64,000 bases of DNA from Tetraselmis striata. Taxonomy: Eukaryota; Chlorophyta; Chlorodendrophyceae; Chlorodendrales; Chlorodendraceae. The DNA lies in NCBI GenBank assembly GCA_006384855.1, contig VCJN01003359.1:1-64000 (forward strand). Reading direction: 5' to 3'. Numbering within the stretch: the first letter of the stretch is position 1; every line of letters begins with the position of its first letter. The notes beneath the pieces were generated by a model that did no database searches, was not told the origin of the DNA, and saw nothing but the letters and a program-made list of their open reading frames with translations. The position numbers and the translations under genes are program-made. Below are positions 47,501 to 57,694 of this stretch, one piece after another.

Positions 47501-48459
47501 AGCGTGCCGGCGGCCACGGCGGAGGCGATGATGCAGCGCCTGGCAGGGGGTGGGGGGGCCCAGGGTGTGAGGAGCGAGACTAGCGCCCCGTGATGTGGCC
47601 GCCTGCCCTGGGGCTAACCGGTGGCGGGAGCCGACTCGACAAGGCAGATGAACGAAGGATAAAAGAGCGGGGGGACAGAGCGCCATGGGGGGCGCCGGGG
47701 GGGGGAGGGCGGGGGCAGGTGACGGACATATTCAGCGAATCAGCGGCCGCAACAGGGGAGTATTGGATGGATGATTGGCTTCCAGGGGCTCACTGTGAGC
47801 TGGCTGCGCTGGGAGCTGGCGGCATCCCGCATGGGCACACAATTGCGACCCGGGAAAGTGTGTGTGCGCTGGGGATGGGGAAAAGGAAGTTGTTGTTGGG
47901 TACAGTGAGTGGCGGAAGGGGGCTGTATAGGGCTGGAACGTGGGCTCCAGGGGCTCACTGTGATGGCAGAAGGGGAAGAAGGGAGCGCTAGGGATAGAGG
48001 GCTACTGATGGGCATGCTCAGGGGCAGGAGGGGGTGAATGTGTGGATGACTGGCTTCCCGGGCTCGCTGTGGTGGCTGGCTGGGGAAGGAATGGGGCGCA
48101 GGGGGGGGGGGGGGAAGCGGGGGGGGGGGGGGGGGTGGCTGCTCCAGTCTTATGGCCAGGCAAACAACAGCTGCATTGGCGGGGGTGACTGTTTAAGGGG
48201 CCCCTCCCCTCGTACTCCCCGCATGCCACACGGCAGCGCATCACCTGGCGGTGAGCGCGCGCGGGTCGCTGCCGACCGGCTGCCCCGCAGTCTCGGGCGC
48301 CCCTTGCTCCGTGCCAGAAGCCCCGGCGGCAGCGGCGGCGGCGCCCTTGATGCTCTTGTTGCCCGGCTGCTCGCCGGCGACTTGCTGAGTCTGCTTCCGG
48401 CCGCCGCCTCTACTGCCCGCCGCCGACCGGCGGACCGCTGTGCTGCCGCCGGAGGCCAT
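36288..48459 (-). CDS. TMEM260: TMEM260-like (DUF2723) multi-pass membrane protein, fifteen exons
   Basis: Exons on the minus strand are 48459-48245, 47539-47351, 46740-46619, 46063-46014, 45328-45238, 44817-44702, 44241-44102, 43064-42902, 42040-41725, 40659-40520, 40095-40024, 39869-39758, 38541-38309, 37673-37530 and 36464-36288. All junctions are in phase, giving 759 residues ending in TAG (human TMEM260 has about 707). TMEM260 is an ER protein O-mannosyltransferase in animals. The DUF2723 part shows [89 protein letters not shown] and LGVHARFWMQSH. The C-terminal half shows VIVKGDMVTNTARYLQVCEGY, MMTYPWFQP, FYHPYERDGFSM and the end AAFREYLRLADP, close to the animal protein over its full length. 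The N-terminal 70 residues are polar and Ala/Gly-rich. The donor after 44702 appears to be GC rather than GT. The substrate in an alga is unknown. Confidence 0.9.
36660..36705. repeat. (CA)n microsatellite
   Basis: About 15 CA units are followed by a short interrupted CA stretch, in the large last-but-one intron of the TMEM260 gene. Confidence 0.9.
41328..41350. repeat. (CT)n microsatellite
   Basis: This is an uninterrupted CT run in a TMEM260 intron. Confidence 0.88.
41542..41595. repeat. (CA)n microsatellite
   Basis: About 27 uninterrupted CA units lie about 130 bp downstream (in transcript direction) of the exon ending at 41725. Confidence 0.92.
46869..47185. repeat. Cluster of TGAATTCAG-type words in TMEM260 intron 2
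   Basis: About ten copies of gaattcag or close variants (ctgaattcag, atgaattcag, gaatttcagg, ctgaattcgg) occur in about 310 bp, spaced irregularly. The word is nearly palindromic. This density is far above chance in GC-rich sequence. Confidence 0.75.
47769..48085. repeat. Degenerate interspersed repeat, three units
   Basis: Units with ggcttccaggggctcactgtg or close variants start at about 47769, 47937 and 48045, each preceded or followed by tggatgac- or tggctgg-like words. They lie in TMEM260 intron 1 with G-runs. Confidence 0.6.
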
Positions 48460-49934
48460 CGTCCGACCGTCGCAACAGGAAGGCTGTGCCGCTTGCTAAC
48501 ACTCGCAGAGTTCCGCCTGCCCAGCTCGGGCTCTCAAAAATTCGCGATCCTAATGACGCGGTGGGTCAGTGATGGGGCGAAGTCGGGGAGGCGGGGCGTC
48601 GGGAAGACCAGCAGCCAGGCAGTCTGACGGAGTCAAAGCCTCAATCAAAGCTGTCCCGCGGCATGCACACGACGCGGAGTATGGTTGACAGTGCTGGCGC
48701 GCTGGGTACCTGTAATGCGCCGGGGCGTCTCGTCCCCTGTGTATAGTCGCTGTATTCCCTGAATGAAGCATCTATACTGTACATCGTATAGACATGTACC
48801 TCATCATTTATAACATATCTGATTTAAGACATATATGTATATCACATATATGTATTCTTGCGCATGTATGAGTGTTTATGCACTAATGAATCAGATATGC
48901 TACTGCTGATGTATATCATTACCGGTAGTAGAAATAAAGTTCGCCCCGGGACATCTGCCGAAGTATATCATTACCGGTAGAGTCGTACAGGGATAAACAC
49001 CATACTAATGTCCATGTGTGTATTGGTACCACAGGTAGCTGCATAAGATACCTATACCTCACAGTCTCCTACTTGCCTGGTATAAGCCTCTTAGCTCATC
49101 CATCCGTATGCATTGTGATATCGTACGGCGGGCGGGTGAAGATGTGAAGACCTTTTTATTAGGTTCGCCGTATTCCGGATTCACAAATCAAGGGCGGAGA
49201 AGACGGGGTGAGGGGCTGCAAAGACTCTCAGAAAAGGAGCAGAAGCTTGGGGGCTCAAGGCAGGTCGGCTGTAAATGGCAGCAAGTGTGTTCAGGTTGCT
49301 ACTGATGAGAGTGATGTTGGTTGGTGTGGGCTAAGTTTGCGAGGCCCTGATGTGGCGAGTCAACCTCTCAACTGGGTAAGCAGCCCAGGAAGAAATGACA
49401 AAACACCCAAGTAGGTAGTGCACACATACGGGGGGAGGAAGGCCCAAACAAACGCAGGCGGCCATGACCCGCTACAACGTCTTTTGATAGTGACCCTCTG
49501 AGCCGCTGCAAAGACTAGCCACTTGAGGGAACAACACCTTGGGGCCACGGCTAGCCACTACTTTGACAACTTATGAGTAGCCTAGTTGCGGCGGCGCAAT
49601 CACTCCGCCGCGGCGCCCAACGGCCCAAGCACGATGCCCCCCCGAACGGTGCCACGTCCGCAACAGATACAAAGGGCCGCGACGCCGGCGGCTGCCATGC
49701 TGCCACAGATGCCATTGCTCGCCGGCAGAGCGCGTGCACAATAGCATGGGTTGCGGCGGATGAGGTACCGCAGAGAGGAGTGTTCAATTTTTTTCTTGGC
49801 AATGGTTTCGCAATAGTTGGTTGTGATTGTGTTTTGGTGGACACCGGCGCGGCGGTGCTGTTCACATGCGGAAAGCCGGTAGCCTACCCGCGGCATGACC
49901 AACGTGATGCCCCTATTCGCGCCGCTGCCATCAC
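48460..49934. other. Interval between TMEM260 (5' end) and GDT1 (3' end)
   Basis: This should contain the TMEM260 promoter. An AT-rich part (48740-49080) holds ACCGGT words like those at 1-330. No gene was recognised; a plus-strand open frame at 49573-50058 is antisense to the last GDT1 exon and is probably chance. Confidence 0.4.
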
Positions 49935-52863
49935 TCATGACAACTCCTCCATCACAGCGCTCACGCCAAACGCCAGGAACAGCGCGGCCCCCGCAGCCTG
50001 CGTGCCGCATCGCACAGCATGTCAGCAATCATGTTGCAATGCCCATCACACCCGGTGACCACCGTTATCAGCCTCTGAGGTACTTCGCCATACTGTATTG
50101 TACGTGATAATACATGTCCATTGGTTTCGACCCCCATTTACGAGGAGCAGATCTCATCTTGGATACACCTGGATACACTACATCAGAAACATCCCCACAC
50201 CTGCAAGGAAATCCAGCCGTAATGCGGTCAAACGAATCATAGTTTTGGGGGGCCGGGGAACCCAGCTCTATGGCGCGGTGTGGCGTCGCCCGCGCGCGCT
50301 AGGCACAGCGCACGGCGCCCCACCGGCCACATGTTCCAAGACTGGAGCAGGGGGCGGACACCGGGAGGAGGGGGGGGGCAAGCGGGGCAGGTAAGGGGTG
50401 GGTGAGGTCCGTGGTGAGTCGGAGCGGGCGAGCGGCACGCACCAGGATCACGCGCTCGTTGATGTACTTGGCTAGCTGCTTGCCCCCGACGACCGCCACG
50501 CCGGTGCACGCCGCGTGCCCGAGCGCGCCGCCCATGCAGACGCCGTACGCGTTGCCGGCCATCGCCAGCCTGAGGGCGGCGCCCAGCAGAGGGCGCCGTC
50601 CATCAGTCGCGAGTAGGTAGGGCAAGTGAGCGCTGTTTCCTTGGCTTTGGGTTCGCTACCTACTGCTGCCCCCCCCCCCCCCCCCTTCCCTCCCTCGCGG
50701 GTGACTGGAAGATTGCATTCATTTCAAACTACATTAGAATACACCGCAAGCACGGTACGGACACCACGGCTGTCCGTTGCCTGTCCGGACATCCAACATG
50801 CAGACAAAACATTTCATTGCGGGGAGAGGTTGCAAAAACATTTCATTCTTTCTGGGCCCGGCGGTCCCAATTCAATACCACAAACACCGGTACGGCTACT
50901 CTGTGTGTTCTCCGCTTTGCTGGCAAGCAGATGCCGGTGGCTGACACCCTGCCCAGAGCCACGTGCAGGTCGCCCAACTACAGCATCACTTGCGCGAGCG
51001 CGGCAGCACAGGTCCACTTATATCGTACGCCAGCTCATCGACATTCCGGCGCAGGGCAGAAGGGATGGGTTGTATCGGCGCCGGAGCGGCGAGCGCAGAG
51101 GGCGGCCTACCCGATGGTGGCCAGCTGACTGCGGTCTCCCCACTCGGCGACGAAGGTGAGCAGGAAGGCCTCCACCACTATGGTCGGCAGCACCAGGCAG
51201 AGCGAGCTCTTGAGCAGGCCCTGCTTCTCCTGCACACAGACAGACGACACACCCGCAGCAGCCTGAGCCACCCCCCTCCCCCTCTCCTCCATGTCGGTTG
51301 GCAGCCATTGCTGTCAGTTGCGGCCGCATGGTGAGCCCAGCATGCAGCGATGAGGGCCCGCACCTTGGCGGCTGCCTTCTCCCCGGCGGCTGGGGCAGCA
51401 GCTTTCAGCGCGGCGCTGCGCTGCTTGAGGCCCGCGGCGCTGGCCCCGTTGGGCTGCGCGCCACCCTACGAGCCAAGAGCCACGTCAAGCCAGGGGCACA
51501 TGACCCCGCCAGCTGCCCCACCCCCCCCCCCCCCCCCCCCGCCCACCTCCCACCCCCGCCAGTAGCTGGAACCCACATGGCCGCAGTCCAAACATGCGGA
51601 GTCTCCCCACTGCAGCACCGAAAATATGCGGAGAAACCCACCCCGCCGTGAAAGTGTATGTATACAGCTGCTGCAGAGGAAAGCGTACACCCCGCCGAGA
51701 TGCCGTAGGGACGTGACGCTGCCGGGAGCAGGTTGAGACGGGACCGCGAATGGCGTTGGGGGGAGGGGAGCCATAGCCCGACAGGCCGCAGCGCATGGGA
51801 AGCGACTCGGTGATGATGCATATCCCCATGGTGTGCAGCTACCCAGCTGGCGATGCGCTTGCGCACCCGCAAGGGCGCACCTTGACGGCCTCCGCGACGT
51901 CGGCGTCGCCCCCCACAAGGTGCTGCTGTTTCAGCTCCGCCTCCACCTCTGCGAGCTCCGAGACCTCGGGCTGTGGACGGTCAGTGTCGAAGAGACATAG
52001 GTGTCAGTGCAGCCTGGCCGGGCCCCGTGCCTCCGCGCATATGCGAGTCCACAGCCAGGGTTACGTGATGGCAGCCAGGGGGCGATGGGAATCGCCTCGT
52101 GCGGGCGGCAGCGGCTCCTACCTCCTCCCAGAACACCGCCTGGTAGGTCATGCGCAGGCCAAACACGAAGAACAGCACGATGGCGCTGCAGTGGACCACG
52201 TACTCCGGCACCTGCCGCCCGCAGAGGGCCAGCCAGAGCCATCAGCGGCAGAGCTGGGACTCGGGCACAGGGTGAGGAAGCGGAAGGGGACGGGATGCCA
52301 GCATGGGGTGTAGCTGCGTACCCATCGGCATAGACAGCGGGCAAAAGGCGAGGGCAACGCACCAGCTTTGGGGCCGCCCATCCCAGGGCAGTGGACAGCG
52401 CTGTCATTACAGCCAAAGCCCCCCACGCCCCGGCAAAGACCTGTTGAGGCATTTGTTCGGTTCAGCGCCCACCCTCGGCTGGCAGACAGGCACGTCCATA
52501 CCAGCTGCCCCCCCCCCCCCCCCCCCTCCTCTCTCTCGCATGTCGCATTCTGTCGCCGACGCCTGCCGATTAATGATCGTCCAGCGGCAGCGACAACGAG
52601 AAAGGGCGGTCTACAGGGCCAGGGAGCAAAATGTTCAGACGCGTCCGGTGCGGAAGGAAACTCAGCAGCGCCGGGGGTCGGGGTGCGGGGGGGGGGGGGG
52701 GGGGGGGGGGCGCACGCCCGGCACCCACACGAGAGCGGCCGTAGCGCATCGCCAGCAGCGCTGCCATGAAGAACGTCTTGTCCCCGATCTCAGACAGAAT
52801 CACGAGGCCCAGCGACTTGCTGAGGCTCTGCTCGAAGGTTTCGTGCGCGTGCTCCGCGTCCAT
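49935..52863 (-). CDS. GDT1: TMEM165/GDT1-family cation transporter, eight exons
   Basis: Exons on the minus strand are 52863-52729, 52440-52363, 52211-52122, 51970-51881, 51465-51364, 51229-51111, 50569-50443 and 49997-49935. All are in phase, giving 267 residues ending in TGA (yeast Gdt1 about 280, human TMEM165 324). The family (UPF0016) moves Mn2+ and Ca2+, probably in exchange for H+, across the Golgi membrane, supporting glycosylation; plastid members also exist. Both signature motifs are present: SEIGDKTFFMAALLAMRY and VEAFLLTFVAEWGDRSQLATI. The two three-helix halves are separated by an acidic, Ala-rich loop (residues about 120-165). The order VFAGAWGALAVMTALS, FVFGLRMTYQA and GHAACTGVAVVGGKQLA fits the Golgi/ER type. 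The ATG at 52863 leaves almost no N-terminal targeting sequence; an in-frame upstream start or exon is possible, so localisation is open. Confidence 0.9.
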
Positions 52864-55800
52864 TTCGGGAGCTCCGGCTGTTTGTTCCAGCTGATTGTGC
52901 CAACAAGCGCCGCCACCTACGTCGCGCCCAAGTTGCCGATGCCGTTCCGTTGGGGTCGGGGTGCTATGCAGACACTGCAACAGTTGGGCAACCCCTTTGC
53001 ACTAAGCAATCTGCTCGTGAGACGGCACCGCTTAGAGGGGAGCCAGTATGCAGACCCAGCCGCGACAGTCAAGGGGATCCGCGCGACCTCGACCTGCCAG
53101 TCCGTAGTCGCGAGTTTGACGGCTACCGCTGCTAGCGGCTACCCCTACCGCCGTTGTTATAAATTATGCAAGCCAGTAGCGCTAGTGAATCCACCGCTTA
53201 AGGTAATATTCTGAAGCGGCTAGATATGTAGCCGTACAGGTACCCGTAGCAGAGGCCAGAGGGCATCCCTCTGGTCCTAGATCCGACTTCCCAGATTATG
53301 TTGCGCCGACCCATTAAGCAGGGACATCATCAGCGCGCGCGATCTATACATACAGGCGGATCTATATAAATCCCCATATTGATATACAGGTGCACCTTTC
53401 TACATAAGTATGGGGTTTGCGAATTTGATCCACATGCCCATGCGCGGCTGCACTGAGGTCGTGCGCGCGTGCATGCGTGTTACTCAGGGTCGTACGGCTG
53501 GGGGGAAATGCCGCGATAGCGCGATACACCCCATATTGCCACGCGGTGGCCGTTGCCGTCAACGCTTTCATTCATGCAAAAACAGGGCTTTTGGCCCTAG
53601 CGCTTCAAAACCACAAATTGCGCCACTCGTGTGCTCAAAGAGGCATGGGGCACCACAGCCTCCGTACTCATACCACATCACCCCTGGTATGATCACTATC
53701 CATCATACACGTATAGGGCGTTGAAATTAGGTCATTCACGACTTGGACCAAGCCCTATGTGTCGATGATGATGGTTTTATGGCCAAAGTCATGGACAAAA
53801 TGCGGATGTGATCGTTACACGCCCAGGCGGGAGAAGGTTCTCACGGCCTCCTTGCCGTAGGCCAAAGGTTTCTAAAGCAGTGCATGTCCGCATGCTCATA
53901 GCGCGCGATGGTGAGCCCAGTGGGGCGGCAATGGCGTGCACCTTAATGCGTCGATGGTAGTGGAATAAATAATGTTGTGAAAGGGGGTATCCGGCATGGC
54001 GGCCGTGGGCATCGCTCAAGGGGGTATGTGCCAAACATGCGTAGTCCGTGCACAAGTACATACAACACACTGTCCCGCCGCCGTGTTTCATGTTTTGATA
54101 TCCCCTTAGCGTAAAGTTTCACGCCAACGTGTTGACCACACGTTGCTTGGCACCGACGTCAAATTTCTACATCGTATTTCTAAAACCTTGAAAACGTGCC
54201 TAAATGGCCTCGGACGACCATGCTGTTGTGGGGAATTTGTAGCCCTGCTCGCGTAGTTTTTATTGGTGTTTATATGGAAATTTTCTGACGTTTTCTCGCA
54301 ACACACTGAGCGATATCGCGAGTCTGAAAGATGCACCACAAGGCGGCATTGCAGTGGCGATGGTATCACGCCACATCGTGCACATGCGCACGCCACTAAG
54401 GCCCCACCCCAAGCAAAATTATCCTAGCCTCTTTGCTGACATGTTTCCTCGCCCACCTTTGGCCATTCCACCATGCAATGGTCTACATGCATGCACGGAG
54501 GGCAGTGCGGGGCACCAACCTCGTTGTTGTGGGGGTACTTGAAACGCTCAGTGTAGGGCACTTGTTAGGGCCAAAGGGGTTGTTTACACCCTATGGTGGT
54601 AAAGGCTGGGCATAATAACTGTGCAATATTCCAGGATTTAAGGTCATAAACATAGACTCAGCTGCCCTACTATTCGTAAGCTCGGATTCGGCGAGAAAGG
54701 GGCATGGGACTTATATATGGAGGGGTGGATCTATGGCGCCGGCCGGGCGGGGCGGCGTTGAATTGGCGGCGAGACCCGGGCCAGGGTGGAGCGGTGGGGT
54801 TGACGGCAGTCGCGAGGTATAGCTCGCGGGGTGGCCCGGAATGCCTAGGATACGTACCGGATAGGCCCGAAAGAGCCTCGATGTCAATCTAGGGCGCCGC
54901 TTTTTCACATCGTAGATTCTTACTCGTTTTGTCCTAACAAATGTGCGCTAAAAATCTAGGAGCATACATATGATCTAGCGGCTTTTTGAATATGGGATTT
55001 CCCTAAATTGGGCCGGCTCGATTTAATTTTATGTTTTAATACTCTACTTGCTTTCCGGATAAACAGAGGGGGGGGGGGGGGGGGGGTTCACATTGTAAGT
55101 GGCCTCAATTTTATGTTCACGTACTTAAACAGTATTCGGCGGTTGTGAGCGGTGCATGAGCGGCTCGGGGCTCAGCCCCGCACCGCCGCCGCCCTTAATA
55201 TCTAGGCCATGCTTATCCTTGCTTGGACGGCGCTTGGCCAGGCTTGACATAGGACTCATCCTAGATGAGGTGTTACATACTGTCTACAACCCCGTTTGGC
55301 CTACATGCAAAATATGAGCGTGCCGGCTATCATGTGCTCGTGAGGGGCCCGCCCAAGGCCAACAGTGTTGAGAAGATAGGGAAACTTGATAGCATGCAGG
55401 CATCACTATTGCGCAGCAGGGCATAGGAGCGCGGTGAGAGCAGCAACCCATAGCAGTGGCATACAACAGCTTAGCATCATCATAGCAGTATATGGAGGGG
55501 TGATAGGGCCACCATATGGTTGGGTTGTTGCCATATGATGTTGACCGTAATATTGTGATGGTTTCAAAAAGTACCACACCCCTCTCCATTTTATGCTTGC
55601 ATTTGGCAAGGAAAAACCTTCTGCGCACAACCATGCATTGAAAGCATAAAAATTCATGTCAGTTGTAGTTACTATAATGAACTTTGGGCATGTTATACTA
55701 AGTACTGCGAGATCATCATAAATAAAGTAGGGGGGGGGGGGGAGAGGGGGGTCCAAAAAAAAAATTGAATCGGACCTGCCGTAGCGGCGTATCTACGACT

Positions 55801-57694
55801 GTAACCGATCTAGCGGCTTTTCGAATGTGGGCTTGAAAGCACTACTAAAAGGTCAACACAGCACGCTCAATTCGATCGACCTATAACTACGGCCGGGAAG
55901 TATATCAGTTATCATGGATGGGGGGGGGGGGGGGGAGGGACTTCTAAAAAATCAAGTGCTTTGAACAACTCCAACGTCATGGCCCCTATGTTGCTTCCCC
56001 TTTCCCCTTTTTTAAGATGGCCGCGTGCAACGGTTGCCCACTTATTAAAACAGATTAGTTATATATAAATCTCATCGAGTTGTCTGCCTGAGCATATTTA
56101 TGCGCACACGGATGTGGAATGGGTTGCTGAATGCAAAGGAGCCCGCGCATCAAGAATGCGGAAGCGCACGTCGTCAGTAGCTGCCCGTGGCAAGCGACGA
56201 CGATAATATGCGTGCATGTTGCATCTGGGCAGTACGCCCCGGCAGCTCAGTTTCATGGATCACGATAAATCTATGACGCTCTGACTCGTCATCACGCAGC
56301 CACAAACCACTAAATTCGTGTGTACTTTATTTTGTCTGAATGACACATAGCCCAATCACAATATACTCAAGGGCATCCGATACTGACTATTGAAGGGAGT
56401 CGTTCAAGAGGCAACGCTGACACCCCAAGGTCATGATTGGCGCAAAGAATAACACAAAGTATGCTATACACGGAAAGTGTGTCTATAACTGGAATGCACG
56501 CCTGGGCATGGAGACTCGTCCCTTTGATAAATGTGCAAATGGTGTGTGACACATAAATCAAAGACAATACGATGGAATCCAAATAATATTGCACATGCTT
56601 AGATAGTGAAATGGCAGAACGCACTACATGGTGCAGACGGTGCTGGTGGTATCGCGTGTGAACTGGTCATATCGGTCATGGCCCAGGTCCTGCGCACCAC
56701 AGGCGCTGAGCATGGCCAACTGCTTGTGACTATCGAGATTTAGGCAGCGCCTCCAAGCCATTGCCACGGGGAAGTGGGTAGTAGCAGCGTCCATTCGGCA
56801 TTGTCAATCAGCGACCAACCCAGCCTCAAGAAAACAAAACTACACAAATAATACACATTTACAAATCAAATCATCATCCAAATCTAAATCTTAACCAGAA
56901 ATACACATGTTCGTGGCAGTACTCATCGCATGACGCAAATTCTGCTACTAGCGTCGTGTGTCTACCTGTGATGGCGATGTCCAAGGCCTTGCGCGATAGG
57001 GGCGCTTGCTATGACAATGGGCGCTGATAGACATGCGGCTTGAATGCTATGCGCTAATCACATTTTACACAATACGGGTCCTTTACATATTCTGACATTG
57101 TTTTATGATATTCAACAGCATGCGCATAATTCCAGATGCAATAAATCATAATAATGATGGAGCAAATTTCATTTTAACATGACGTCTCTTCAGTATAGCA
57201 CATGTTTATAAATGAATATAAACATATATGACGAAGATAGAGGGCGTTTCTCGCACATGCTATAGCGTTCTAGATTGTTCTAATAGGCTCTAGTACCTAC
57301 TGCTAATACACTACTAAGGCTGATGGCCCACCCCTAGGCGGTGGTCCCCATTGGTTTCATGTTTACCTTTCGGGTTTTCTGGTCGTTTCTTGGCTTTCAA
57401 CGTTTCCGTTTACCCTTATGTTCCTTGGCGACTTGGTGACTTTCTGGTTCTCATGGCTCTTCCTTGGTTCTGGGCACCCTGGCCTCCTGCTTGGCCCTTA
57501 ATTTTAGGCTTATATCTCTCTTTTGCTGGCAACCACAGAGATATAAGCCATTTTAGTTCTGCTTTTAGTGTGCATATGTTAAAGCACTGATGTAAGAAAA
57601 CGCCAATATGGCATCGCTCTATCTACCGCTATAGGTGACACCAGCGCGTACGACAATCGCGCTGCTGGTACGCCGGCGTACGTACAAGTTACTC
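52864..57694. other. Long interval with no recognised gene
   Basis: This is 4.8 kb with lower GC than its neighbours from about 53.7 kb on and only short, overlapping open frames. It contains G-runs (55069-55086, 55729-55742, 55920-55935) and a small repeat (gatctagcggctttt.gaat.tggg at about 54973 and 55807). At 57557-57600 there is a segment resembling 17493-17536 (tgttaaagc..ctgatgtaagaaaa). I cannot assign a function; old transposon remnants are the likeliest content. Confidence 0.45.
57557..57600 (+). repeat. Shared 3'-tail-like segment (partner 17493-17536)
   Basis: About 44 bp match at roughly 85% with 17493-17536, ending ctgatgtaagaaaa in both. TGTAA is the usual poly(A) signal in green algae, so this may be the 3' end of a transcript-derived or non-LTR element. 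Nothing coding was recognised upstream of either copy. Confidence 0.5.

Noticed and set aside
49573-50058. 161-residue plus-strand open frame
   Set aside because: It is antisense to the last GDT1 exon, has no recognisable domain, and GC-rich sequence makes long chance frames.
54100-57600. Candidate protein genes in the AT-richer interval
   Set aside because: Only short frames overlap on both strands, with no conserved motif or consistent splice chain.
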